This document shows, piece by piece, positions 47,624 to 59,270 of a DNA stretch of 64,000 bases. Where the stretch lies: positions 19,078 through 83,077 of the forward strand of contig MU266447.1 in NCBI GenBank assembly GCA_021014945.1, in the 5' to 3' direction. The stretch's first letter is position 1. Every line of letters starts with the position of its first letter. Source of the DNA: Leucogyrophana mollusca (lineage: Eukaryota > Basidiomycota > Agaricomycetes > Boletales). The notes under the pieces were generated by a model. The model did not search any database and was not told the DNA's origin. It worked only from the letters and a program-made list of their open reading frames with translations. A program made the translations under genes and the position numbers.

Positions 47624-49646
47624 ATGTCGCAGATGCCCCGTGATGACGCTCCCCGCCAGCGGCAACCAAATATCCTGAAATACTCAAGACCAACCCTCGA
47701 GCTTTTTGAAGCGGCACTTCCAACACTCAAGGAGGAGTCTCGAGTGTACGCACTGGACTGCAGTCTACTTTGTTATGGCTGAGACTAATATCATGGGATG
47801 GCTATGAAGATGCATCCAGAATCTTCTAAGCTATCGTGCTCGCAGGACCCGCGCACAGTTTCCTCGGAGTCAAAGCGCAGCAGTTCTCGTCCCACTGTTC
47901 GTCGGTCGTGCTGGAGACCTATATGTCTTACTCAGCCGGTAAGTTGCTTTGTCTGTGAGAGGAGATGTGGTTGCTGAGGGACTGCAGGCGTTCAGCGGAT
48001 CTGAGGGCCTATGGTGGTGACACCGCATTACCAGGAGGGAAAGTCGATCCTCAGGATTTGACCATAGAGGACACCGCTGTGAGTAGTGTCATAATGTATG
48101 ACTGCAAAGTGCTGAAGGTTGATCCAACTTGTGCATAGAGACGTGAGGCTTTTGAAGAGGTGATTATAGTGATTGGTTACAAGGTCACATATTGAACTTC
48201 TTGAACCCTTGCAGGTCGGGATTCCTCAGGACAAGGAAAGAGTACCACTGCTGTGCATCATGGGGCCCTTCCTTGCAGGCAATATGATGGTCGTGACTCC
48301 GTACGCACTTTTCTTCATTGCCGCGATCCGTGAATTTATGCTTTGCCCTAGCGTCGTTGTTCTCATACTCGATAAAACACTCCAAGTAAGTTCAGTCCAC
48401 TTGCTCAATTTAAAGGGTTACTTACTGGCACTTACCAGCCCAACCTGAACGAGTCTGAGGTAACATCTATCTTCTCGCACCCTCTCGCCTCCTTCCTTTC
48501 GTCGGCTGCCCCGTTCCCATCGGAGCGTGCCCCTGCAGCGCAATATCACACATTCACAGATCAGCCCTGGGGCGAGGGCGGCACCGTTCGCCTCCACCGT
48601 TTCCTCACTGGCCGCGAAGCCGACGGCGTGAAGCCAATCTTTGGCCTTACTGCGTATGTCCCTACTCTACGTCTCATGGCTGACTTCTTACCCTCGCCCA
48701 CAGCAACATCTTGATTCATACCGCCACGCACGGGTATGCCCGCACACCCACATTCGAAGTCCAGCCTCAAAATGCCCCAACCACCGCACAAAAGATCGCA
48801 TATGCGTTGCTCACGCCGAGCAATCCGCTGCACCAGGCCTGCGTGCTGGAAGGCGTGGATGCAGATAAGGCTGCTGCGAGGATACTGAAGCTTCCGGTGG
48901 GGTTAAATTCGTCAAGGATGGTTGAGTGGGAGGGGATCGGAGCAGATTGGAAGAAGTTAATGGAGGGAGGGGGGAGCGCAGCGAAGGCCAAGGGTGTGGG
49001 AGGGGGCTTTGGCGGTTCCAAGACTCCTGGTGGGGAGGGCCTGCAGAAGCGCGTTGACGAGATCAAGAAGCGGGTGCAGACGAGTGTGAACAGCGGAGGT
49101 AAAGAAGGCAGTGAAGGACTCAGCACCAAAATCGAGGAATTCAAAAGGCGAGCTCTGGAGCGCAAAGAACGAGGGGAGGATGGTACGGAGGAGAGAAAAC
49201 AGGGAGATAAGTCGATCCCTGATATCGCCAAGTTGGCCGAGTACCTCGACAGGACACGTGATATGGTCAACGAGCGCCGGAAGGAGGTAGCTGGAGACGA
49301 GAAGAAGCTGGCAAAGGCCAGGAAAGCATATCCGAAGGTAATGGAAGCAGTCAAGAAGCAGTTCGAAGATATGCAGAGGGGTGGGGGGGACGTGAGCTCT
49401 GAGGCCTTGTGGGCGATGATACCGAAGGAGGCGAGGGAGGGTATGGAGCAGGGAAAGGAAATTGGGAAGGATGGCGTGAAGAGAGGAAAGGGGAGCGGTG
49501 AGGGTGTGGACGGGAGAAACGATGGCATCAACAGAGGCAAGGAGGGTACGAGGAAGGGCCTGGAGGAGATGAAGAAGTACATTGGGAAGGGCGGCGACGG
49601 GCACAACCCCGAGCAGGGCACAAGGAAGCGCGATGCGAAGCTTTGA
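47624..49646 (+). CDS. Nudix hydrolase, probable peroxisomal CoA diphosphatase (PCD1/NUDT7 type)
   Basis: Starts at ATG 47624 (MSQMPRDDAPRQRQPNILK). After splicing it has AAVLVPLFVGRAGDLYVLLSRR and SADLRAYGGDTALPGGKVDPQD, then the rest of the Nudix box, IEDTARREAFEEVGI. The inserted DPxD after the first Gly pair is the spacing known from CoA-diphosphatase Nudix enzymes, which cleave CoA to 3',5'-ADP and phosphopantetheine. RREAFEE comes from a 21-nt micro-exon (48139-48159). NILIHTATHGYARTPTFE and KIAYALLTP follow. The last 180 or so residues are Lys/Glu/Gly-rich and probably helical or disordered, which is not part of the usual enzyme. The protein ends RDAKL, a consensus type 1 peroxisomal targeting signal. 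Peroxisomal location is therefore well supported; activity is inferred. Confidence 0.87.
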
Positions 49647-51782
49647 GTATTTCTTACATCTGGAACTCGGGCTATGATACTGGTTCTGGCTACTTTGTAT
49701 ACCATGACACAGCTATTCAGGATACGTATCTGTTTCACAGCAATATATATATGTTCGTTTTCAAGGCTACTTCTGATGTGATTTGTGATTGTTTGAAGGT
49801 GCTATTCTTACCTGCTCAGGCTGAAGCTGTTGCCAATGTTCTGTGGTGACCGGTATACGTTGGAGAGCAAACTACGGGGAAGGTTCCATGGCCACCGGAT
49901 GGGGTCAGAGCTTGACTAGCTGGGATTTGGTAATCGAGTAGGAGCGATCATCCACGCACGATGCACCTGCAGCCCATAGATCGTCGGAGCAATGCTTCCC
50001 TCAGATAGCTAGAGGAAAATTAACGAGGTCGAAGGCTGAGAGTAATATCCTACTTAGCGTGATCCACAATGACGAAAGTGAGTCAAAGGCAATCGCGATC
50101 GCCAGGGAGCCCGATGCGTCATCTAACAGAAACGCAAGGTGGCGTATGCGTATTCCCGCAGTTCCAGGTTTGAGCCACGGAACCATGTCATGTGCGGGTG
50201 GTGCCGGTGAGCGGGGATCGCCGTAGAGGTGTGCTGAAACGCGCAGATAAACAGCGCGTCTGCCGCACAGGCAAGAAACAAGGCTTGATCTTCTAATTTT
50301 GATGGACTGCTGGATAAGTTTTACTCTATAAAGCAATCATTGCCAGGTCATTGAGAATCACTGTCTGCTACACACTGGGCGTTCTGTGAATGAAGGCGAC
50401 CGATCCGTCGTAGGTAGGGAAAAGAGTATCATTTATGCTTTCCAATGATTGTGCTTTTCCGGTAGAAGGGGCTACATCTTCAGTTCCCTGCCATATAATG
50501 GATTGGTAGAGTCTTCTTAACGGGAGCGCGTGCCAGTGTTGATTAGCCCAGGCATTCAATGTATCGAATAACGTAAGATGGCCCCACGGTCGGTTCGACG
50601 TATGAGGGATGGGGACGAGCGTGTCTTCCCCCAGAGAAAGAGCCAATTGGCCCGTCGTCCAAGCGATCTTGCAAAATGGAAAACGCCCCCGCCATCGGTA
50701 GGCAAAGGCAAGATACACTTACTGTGACCTGCTCGTTAATTTGCATGTGGTCGAATGCGACTCGGCGCAATAGAAGACCGACCGGGAATCAACCACGAGC
50801 ACAGTGATGGGGCTGAAAGCAAGTACTAGGTGTACAGAGGTGCACAGCTTGACATTGCCGCAGAACACAGCAGATAAGCTCGACGGTGAGGAAGCGCTGC
50901 ACAGTGCATCTAAGGCCGCGACAACTGTAACAAAGCGCCTACGCCAATCTGGTCCCAGTTAACGTGCGTGGAAGGTCCAGTGGGGTATTGCAAGGTATTG
51001 TCAATAGACCGATGATCGCCGAACAAGGTGACACGGCGTGTTGCCCCCCACTTAGCGTTTCAAATTTGGCACTATAGCGAGAGAGCAAGAAGAGCTTTGT
51101 TACAGCCGTGGTCTCCCACCCGCAGAGCATACAGAAAGAAGATAGAGATTCGGAGTACCGTTGCAACCGCTAGCCCTAACCCTAGAGATGCTCTGATCCG
51201 TGGACGTGTACTCAGTACTGATCATGTGCCCAAAAATTCAGTTCATACCAACTGCCACTGGCACTGGGCAGTGCCACCACCCCATCGGTACCAAAACACT
51301 GGGGCTCTCAGACATTTTCCTTGCACGGCATTTCAGGATTTAGGCCACCCCTAGTGACGCGATGCAGTCCACCAGCATCGGTATCAAAATCAGCAGATTC
51401 CAGGTCTATTCATAGCCAGGTTAGCTGGCTGCTAGACTGCAATTCACACGAACATACGGGCAACGGTGCCTGGGAGGTATTGTAGCAATTAGGAATCTGA
51501 TGCCTTTCCCTCTCCTTCAGAGTGTCATAATCCTGGCTCTAGGGCTGTGTGACTGCATGAAGCTGCTGCACAATCTCACCTCTCCCTTCGATATCAAGTG
51601 TTGCGATCTCTGACCTTGAATGTATGTAAAACCGGTGCTTTTCTTGTGTGTGATGTGACCCCATGCATGGCCGGAAACACTACATATAGGTAGTCTCACG
51701 AGGCGGCGTTCACCATATCTACTCATCTTTGGGCCACCTATTTCTCCCTTTGCCATTCCCTATCGCCGCGATCGAGGACTTC
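49647..51782. other. Long intergenic region
   Basis: More than 2 kb with no gene I can support. Minus-strand frames at 50368-50770 could be joined at a GTAAGT donor near 50719 (EQVT, then FCKIAWTTGQLALSLGEDT), but no family is recognised. Two telomere-like CCCTAA words occur near 51173-51184. Confidence 0.45.
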
Positions 51783-54130
51783 ATGACGGAGGCTGCCAGA
51801 TCTGCACCGCCTATGGCGTTCAGCATTGGTTCTCGGAGAACGCCCGGACCGCTCGTCTCCCCTGAGCAGTTGAAAGGCCACCTGCGGTTGCTTCGTGCAT
51901 TCTTTAATATGCGGTTGACGGTCGAGGAATGTAAGGACTCGAGGCTGCCTGCATTTGTGTTGCAAATGGAAAAGCATAATAGGTGGACGTGGTTTGTGAC
52001 TGTAGCTGTCGACAGGTGCGTATGCCTCTCCGGGTCTACATTTGTCGGAAGGCACACTTAGACAACGCCACGGTGAGCAGGTTCGAACGTTGGGTCAAAA
52101 GCCTCCAATTCGTCCCACTGGAGAAGTTTACCACCAAGCACTTTCCACCGCTGGACGTGTGGATGGTGTGGCATGCTTATCTCCTCAATCCGTGGTACGT
52201 CCTTTGACATCCAGAATTTCAATTGCCTACATCTGAGGCGATGGCGTACAGCTGGTATGCGGAGGACTGCGAGCGTCTCCTTATCCTTCAGCAGCTACGG
52301 CTTCTCAACATGTCTGTAGTAGCTTCTGTGAGCTCCGCTCTCATGGTTGATCTCGAACGCGGTTTCATCGTTGACTTAGTTAAATATCGGAAAATTAGCC
52401 CGTCACGAGCCTTCGGAAGGACGGGTCGCATCCTGGCACAAGAAGACGGGGACGTTCTTCGACCCCTTTGACGCAGTAGCGGACCTGACACACAGGCAAA
52501 TAGAGTGTCCTCGATGCCGCACCCGCCTGTTCGTCCGTGAGTCAAGACTGGCTTTCCATCTCCAGAGATGCTAATGCTGTCTGCTATGTCATAGCATTTG
52601 TGAACGATAATGGTACGGGGTATGCCGAGAAGAAGTTTAGCGCACTGTGTCCACTGCCTGGCTGTAGGCTGAAGATAACGAAAGGGAATCTTGCAGTTGC
52701 GAAGTTTGCCAGGGACTTGACGGATGACGAAGAAGGAACCGAGAGTTATATGGCGTAAGGATTATCGCCACCCGCGTTGGTTTATGAACACTGAATCGTC
52801 CCTAGAGGTACACTGTATACCTCAACGGGGAAACGAGATGCCCGTCAAGCCAAGGCCGTCAAAGAGCTATTGGCCCGATCTGCAGATTTCTCTCGAAAGA
52901 CCGTTAAAACGTCCCTCGAACGGATCGCCCGCCTAGATTGGGAAAAGGAAGTTAAAGAAAGCGTCGGTTATTCCTTTGATCAATTGAAAGAATCTGTGAC
53001 TGAGGCTATGAAAGGTAGCTCGCAAGCCTCGTAAGTGCACTCCTTTTCTATCATCGACCTCATATCTTCAACCCAGTAACACTTGCGTTGCAGAATAGCG
53101 AAACTTTTGAGTGCCTATCAGGACGACAGAGCCTTTTCTGTAGATCTTGTTGAAGCAGTACGTGCACGTCTACCGATTGCACCCTTTCTTTCCTCACGTA
53201 CGCTCAGGTACTCCGGCAGGGGTTATTCACAAAGAAAATGGGAGAGCTTGGATGGCTCCAATCTTCTGCTTTCCGGGATGAATCCAAGGCTCAGATTCTC
53301 GATCATAGTATACTTCGATATCATGGGTATGCATGGCAGCATCTACGATTGAAATCTCACTCAGCTCGTAATTCAGGTTCCTCGACTTGATGGCTTCGAC
53401 GCCACATGCGATGTTCGTTCCTACACTCGACATCGACCTTGTTTGGCACAGCCATCAGCTTATGGCAAGCAGATATCTCATCGACTGCGAGACCTACGTC
53501 GGACGTAGTGTCGATCAGTAAGTAATCCGATTTCGTGGCGTAGACCAATTCGTGAGCCCCACCCTCGTTTGCTTCTTTAGTGATTTCAAGGTCGGAGAGT
53601 CCCGCTTATCACTGGCATTCGATGAAACATGCCGTGCCTGGTTAGTAAGTACGAGCTTCGTATCTCCTATATTCCCCTCAGACCTGACCTCACCCTAGTC
53701 GCGGTTCAACGTTCCATACATGCAATGCGGATGCCCGCCCCCAGACGAGACCGTTGTCCAGAAACTCATTCGGATTCTACGATTATACACTCAACGCCGG
53801 AGTCACCTACACACTACTATTCACCCAGACCATCTCCCCGCAACGCACCCAAGTGTACACAATGCCGTGTTGACCTTCCAGAGAATCGCGAGCGGGAGTT
53901 TCGGTAACTCTTCCCACCATCACTACAACAACAGCCAAACCGAGAAGGAGAAGGGAAAGGACCGCGACGGTCCTGGTCGCAAACTGTCGTTTACGAAACC
54001 TGTTCTTCAACCGTCGATACCGTGGATGGAGACAAGTTTGCCGGATAAGCTACAGAGACCCGTTCAGCTTAGTCCTGCACCACCATACGTAAACTTTGGA
54101 ACGGATGTGCGATTATTTCCAGAGGTTTGA
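51783..54130 (+). CDS. DUF1399/GRDP-like protein
   Basis: Multi-exon gene starting at ATG 51783 (MTEAARSAPPMAFSIGS); the frame upstream opens only at TTG. The spliced protein has LKGHLRLLRAFFNMRLTVEE, FERWVKSLQF, PPLDVWMVWHAYLLNPWWYAEDCERL, HRQIECPRCRTRLFV, GTGYAEKKFSALCPLPGCRLKITKGNLAVAKFARDL, LDIDLVWHSHQLMASRYL, RAWL|SRFNVPYMQCGCPP and a C-terminal region ending DVRLFPEV. The two D-x-x-x-V-W-H motifs and the two Cys pairs are what I know from the DUF1399/GRDP family of fungi and plants. Biochemical function is unknown; in plants some members affect stress responses. The splice sites quoted are estimates, but no stop interrupts the exons I followed. Confidence 0.78.
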
Positions 54131-55169
54131 TGTTACGTACGTGTGTTGAACAGATGGACTCCACTTTCTCGGGCATCAGGAAATCGGTGAGATTGTGATA
54201 TGGGTTTAGCTAGCTTTATCTTTAGAGTCACATACATCATATGAATAATCCTTATGAACCCCTTGTTTAACCCATGTATTTGCGGACAGCCATTATGAAA
54301 GATCAACTGAATCGTCGGCATGGAGTCAGATGATATGTGAGGATCATAATTAAGTTCATGATAATACATGATTGACAAGTGTCAGGCAGACTGTGATGGC
54401 ATGTTCAAAATACTCCAAATTGCATTACATTGACGGTTAGTTTTGGGAGCATTGACCACGTACCCAAGTCAAGGATCTTTGACAAGAAGTGTCTGAGGTC
54501 ACCAGTCCATGTAAGACATTATGTATCTGGCAGATGCAGGTCAGAAGCATCAGAATTAGTACATCGGAAAATTGCTAGCGGCTTGCAACTATAATTACAT
54601 TCAGTGCGAGCGTTTGTAGTACTTGTTACTCACAGAACAAACAATCTATGTCTGGCAAACCCGCAAGCCCTGACAAGCGTCTCAAAACCCTGATGTGCAA
54701 GAAATCAGAGCGGTATCCTGGCAACGTGAATAAAGTATCAGCCAAGCCCTGCTTTGTCTGGCAGGGTAGATTAAAAGCAGCAGCACGGGGAACTTTCCAA
54801 AGCTCAGCAGATACTGCATACTCTTGTATGGGGTGCTAACGGCGGGAGTGTTGGTCGTTTCCCCCAGACAGCAGGCCCCGTGAACAAGGCTCATCTGAAA
54901 TCAGAGACAATGTCAGAGGCAGCTGAATGTTGACCCGAGGCAAGCCGGCTGCCATTTCGCAATAGCTCCATGTTCCTGAACAGACGGATCCCGTTGATTT
55001 GTATTTGGCAGTGACTATAACAGCAGGATTCCATTGAGCAGGAGTCATGGTAATTTTATCTCACATGCAAGTCAAGACTAGGGGCTTCAATCGAGCAAAT
55101 ATATATAAACCCGAACTATCATATTCATCACATCCACGATGATACAGCAGTGACCATGATATATGTGAA
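54131..55169. other. Intergenic region
   Basis: About 1 kb of A/T-richer sequence between convergent genes. A plus-strand frame at 54648-54839 starts at ATG but is short and unrecognised. No gene is called. Confidence 0.45.
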
Positions 55170-56607
55170 CTACGAGACGTTAGCCTGACCCTGACCCTGA
55201 GCGATCATCCCCTTCCGCTTCTCGCGAATGCGAGCCAATGCACTGTTTTCGGACGGAATGCGTTCAGTATCCGCGTAAACAGGAAACACTTGTCTGTAAT
55301 GCTGTCAGTAATGTTATTTGGTGTGATTAAATCTGTATTTACCTGTTCCACCATTGCATCAGCTGCTCGACCTCCTCCTTTTCGTCTACGTCATCGAGCA
55401 AGTCTAAAATGCTGTTGTAGAAGCGCTCGGAATCAGTCAATAGATCCGTGCGGGAAAACACTTGGGCGGAAGTGAGAGCGAAACGAATCTGCCATGACAT
55501 TCACGATCAGATATTACCAATAAGAAAACCATGACCAACCTGAGTAGCGACATAAGCAATAGACGCTTTCGTCACCAACCGCATTCCGTGGATGTGCGCA
55601 TTGCCCGATCGGGTGGCTTTTGGCTCTTGATCGACGGAACTGGGGGATGTGAACACATGTTTGAAGCCCTTGGTGCCGTATATGAGCCCCAATGGAAACA
55701 AGTAAAAATAAATGAAAAAAGACTCACATTAACCAAAAGGCCACTCCGAAGAAGGCCGTTCCACGGGTCTTCGGGATCGTATGTGTAATTTGCGTATAGC
55801 ATGAGTGGCCACTGATCGCCGGCCACTTGTATCTGACCATTGATTAGCTTCGCTTTGATCCTACAAACGTATAATTGGTGAGATACATCAGCCTTTCATT
55901 GTGGACTAGGACGTACTCTTGATTAGACCAGTCGAGACCAGCAGGACACAAGAGTGCACCAGTGCGTTCGTGGTTGAACCCCCGCACACTTTTAGTGTTT
56001 CGAGGGAGGTAAGGGGTGAGTGCTTGACCTTTAGGCGTAATCCAGTCAATCACCGCGCTCTTTATTCCCTTCGTATCATCTGATCTTGCTCCATTCGCGC
56101 CTTTCTGGATCTGTTAATTGCGTTCAGTAATTACTATCCTAAGTATTGTTGAAGGATTTGTGGACATACTAATTCAGCCATTATGATTATTTCGTCTTCT
56201 GAGGCTTCCATCATCCTCTCCTCGGAATATGGTATTATTTTGAGGAGTGAGCGGAAAGCTGCATGTTCCCTGCGCTCCCTATTACCAATTTTTTGAGCCG
56301 AAGGATTAAAAAACCAAGATGGAAGATGACTCGCTGGACAGTAAATGACTCCTCTGGGTCTTCAGGCTGTTCGCCCATCCGCAGGATGCCGTTTATGACC
56401 AGTGTGTGCACATTGCAGAAGGCATGTATGGCACGGCCAAAGTGGCGTCCATGGTGAACAAGAGGATCCTGAGTGGTACTAGCGAAACTCTTGAAATGAC
56501 CTAAAGCGCATCACAGGAAGCAAAGAAACGTACGCCTTTTTCCTGGGACCCAACTCCAATGCGTTGGCGCGAGAACGTTTCCTGCTGGTAACTTCATCGT
56601 CTGACAT
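55170..56607 (-). CDS. DUF6698-like protein (Agaricomycete family)
   Basis: Starts at ATG 56607 (MSDDEVTSRKRSRANALELGP). After the first intron the protein has DPLVHHGRHFGRAIHAFCNVHTL, GILRMGEQPEDPEESF, EDEIIIMAELIQKGANGARSDD, IDWITPKGQALTPYLPRN and GFNHERTGALLCPAGLDWSNQ. GDQWPLMLYANYTYDPEDPWNGLLRSGLL, FKHVFTSPSSVDQEPKATRSGNAHIHG, VTKASIAYVATQV, LLDDVDEKEEVEQLMQWWNR and the tail MIAQGQGQANVS follow. The HHGRHFGRA, DQWPxxxY and ATRSGNAxIHGM motifs are those I know from DUF6698, a family with many copies in Agaricomycetes, often near transposons. All exons I followed are open. The family name is from memory; function unknown. Confidence 0.78.
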
Positions 56608-56802
56608 TTTCCTGTTAATGAAAGGAGACGGAAAGTTGGCACGCAGAATTTTGTTTCACTGTGTTTTATATGCAGCCCGAACATTGCCAAGACTTCAGCC
56701 CAAAACCATCAACGTTGGGACTATAGAAGAGATGCTTGAGTGGCTGTGTACGACCGCTGGCCCGAAGGGCAGCTGTTGAGGCTATTACTACGAGTGCGGG
56801 TG

Positions 56803-57404
56803 CTATGATACCATACGAATATTGTCCAATCCCGAGTTGGCGCTAATTCTAGAGTCTGCATCGTAACGACACCTCCCCCTAGCCGCATGATCTCGGGGTC
56901 CAGCTTCTGTGCGAGGTAGAAGGCAGCACCCCCTATGCGGAAATAGTAGCCGAAGGAAGTGCCCCAACCCCAAGCTACGAACATGTGGTTGATGCGCTCG
57001 AGTGCGCAAGCCTTTACCATGGGGTGCACATTGCCCGCCCTGTCCCTCCAGGAGAAGGTGGATCAGCCGCCGAGGCTGGCAAGATTGCGAAGAGCGGCCA
57101 ATGGACAAAGATCACCTTGGTCCGTCAAGAAGACGAGCATCGGCGGTATTACAGGTGGACGGAGCGGATTCCGACGTGTGCCCTGAATCCGTTTTAACCT
57201 GCGCAAGGTCCAGTTGATACGCTCGTGGTGCGTGTCCGATAGAGGTGGAGGCCAACCTTGTGCAGCATGCCAAGCACGGACGGCCGACAGGTGCTTGCGA
57301 GCAGTGGAGACTGAGATATGTTCAAGAGGAGGGGCATTCGGGAGCATCAGAACTGGGTCGTCCGTGCCAGGTACGCTGACAGCCCACACAACAAAGGAAT
57401 GCAA
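56803..57404 (-). pseudogene. Tyrosine recombinase remnant of the retroelement
   Basis: Frame 57404-57063 has LLHSFVVW-type, HISVSTARKHLSAVRAWHAAQGWPPPLSD and RRLKRIQGTRRNPLRPP, the core-binding half of a tyrosine recombinase. After a frame break a second piece gives LERINHMFVAWGWGTSFGYYFRIGGAAFYLAQKL. This matches the usual GHSFRIGGA box, except that the conserved His is Tyr (codon 56946-56948). The middle of the catalytic domain is missing. The box, including its Arg, and its neighbours are otherwise well kept. Confidence 0.75.
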
Positions 57405-58520
57405 GAGCTCGAATGACGCAGGGAACTGATCAGCTTCGGCAATTAAGAAAACCTCACAGAAGAGGTGGAGTTTGCGAATCCTCGACCCATACGAAACCGT
57501 GTCGCTGAGAGAACTGTGCGACCCGAGGTCAGCGCGGTAGCGTATGAGAGGGTCGACTATGGTCGACGACGGAGGGACGTGCGCACCACGTCAAAGGAAA
57601 AGGCGCGCTTCCGCCCGGCACCCAGTTTCGTGCGCCTGGTCTTGCAGAGGTTTGACCAACGATTCAGCTCGACCGTTATTGCCATTGGCTGGACTATTCT
57701 TGAACAGCGCAGCCTGTCGGAATATAGCTGTATTACGATTATCCGGGGTCACTGGTGGCGCAAGGGTTCTCCTTATCGTCGTAGCCGCAGCCGCAACTTT
57801 CGGTTTTGGCGTAGACGTGCCGTTCCCCAGCAACAGCGACGCAGGGATAGCGGAGTGCTGATTATCTTCCTCCTCGGGGTCGTTCAGCTCAAGCAGCCGC
57901 TCGGCAGCGCTCTGTGCCTGCTCTGCGCGTGCGCGGAGGGCGTCCTCGACTGGGACCTGTCCCGGGGATTTGCCAGGCGAGTCAGACGAAAGCGCGTCAG
58001 AGACGGTGTTTGGCGTCGATTCCTCGGAGCGTGGGGAGAACGACGGGTGGGGAGGGGAGCTGAAGGGTGGGGCGGGTGGGTATACTTTGTATGGCGTCGA
58101 AAAGAACCCTTCCCCAAACATCCCAACACCCCCCTCACCATCCCCCGGCCCGAGCAGCGGGTGCACCACGCACCTGCGGGAGCCAGAGCGTGGGTGGGGT
58201 GCACGAGATATACGCGGAGAGGCGGTGGAACGCAGTGAGGAGCACTATTAGCCCGCGGAGTTGGGGGCATGGGCGTGCTCTGGTAGCGGTTTTCGGAGCA
58301 CACGAAGGCGCGGAGGGGGCCGTGGACGGAGAATGGGGATAGGACAGCCACCCCCACAACGGACGCACGGTGAGCTTTGCGCATAGCGCTGAGATCTCCG
58401 CGAACGGGAGAGCGTCGAGCGCGACGGGGCAATGTGGGCGCAGGGGTGACGGCTTGAGCTCAAGAGCGCCGTATTCCATGTCAGGAAAGGACGGGCTCGA
58501 TGCCATGCCCGGGGCCGGCC

Positions 58521-59219
58521 TTACAACGAGATCAGCTTGCCACCGAGGTGCCTTGGCAAAGGAAGGCCAACAGGCCGGGGGGCTGTGGGGCAACCAGCAA
58601 GGAAGTCCTGGACGTCTCCGCGAGAGAGGGCGTGTGAGATATTGTCACGGCTTGGGATATGGGTCGTACGAAGCCTGATCTGATTCAACGCTGGCAGCTG
58701 GCATGCATGCTTGAGTCCAGCATTGGTCTCCACACTGCGCGAGCGCCCCTTGTTCGTCATAGCAACAATACCAGCATTGTCCGAGCGGACATGAAAGGAC
58801 GCATGGAGCGCAACTCGCATTCCCAACTCGACGGCTACGACTTCGGCCCAACCAATGTCGAACGGCCTGCCTGGCCTCACCTGGAAGTTGGGTGCTCAAC
58901 GCCACACAGCCCAGTGGATGCCCACCACGACACCAACACCAAAGGAAGTACTGGCATTGTCCCACCAACCAAGGTCGACAGGGTCCACAGACGCGAAAGG
59001 CATCGTGTTGGGCAGCATCGAGAGGAGCGAGTCGATCCAGCAGAGGTCGGCTATGACCGCAGGAGATGGTGAAAGGCGGGCCCAGCGCGAGCGAAAGCCT
59101 GGCGTGAAGGATGACACGGAGCGGAGGAAAGGACGGACGAGTGGGGGTATGCGAGAGATATGAATTAGCTTGCCATGCAAGGCAGCAGCCTCGCACGAGG
59201 TGAATTTGGCACCAGCCAC
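58521..59219 (-). pseudogene. Reverse transcriptase end and RNase H remnant
   Basis: From 59219 the frame reads AALHGKLIHISRIPPLVRPFL and PVDLGWWDNASTSFGVGVVV, the end of a DIRS-like reverse transcriptase and the start of its RNase H. It then hits TGA at 58896-58898 where Trp is expected, and continues in the same frame with FDIGWAEVVAVELGMRVAL, VRSDNAGIVAMTNKGRSRS and IPSRDNISHALSR. The one nonsense change splits an otherwise coherent domain. Confidence 0.8.
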
Positions 59220-59270
59220 CAGCCAGTGCTAGTTATAGAGCCAGCGTCGAGTAGTCACTCGGTGTCACGG

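Larger units (their letters stand above)
56790..59230 (-). mobile_element. Degenerate DIRS/Ngaro-type retroelement remnant
   Basis: A minus-strand order of reverse transcriptase C-terminus, RNase H, a variable linker and then a tyrosine recombinase is the signature of DIRS-like retrotransposons. The 5' part of the reverse transcriptase is missing; the element stops about 50 bp from the stop codon of the Plavaka transposase gene. Internal stops and frame changes show that it is no longer active. Confidence 0.78.

Noticed and set aside
48767..49738. Minus-strand open frame of 323 codons
   Set aside because: It lies antisense to the Lys/Glu-rich end of the Nudix gene; its Ser/Pro/Leu-rich product is the expected mirror of that composition.
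50368..50770. Possible two-exon minus-strand gene
   Set aside because: The GTAAGT donor is suggestive, but the product matches no family and neither start nor end is convincing.
51173..51184. Telomere-like repeat CCCTAACCCTA
   Set aside because: Fewer than two full units; chance is a good explanation and no longer array is nearby.
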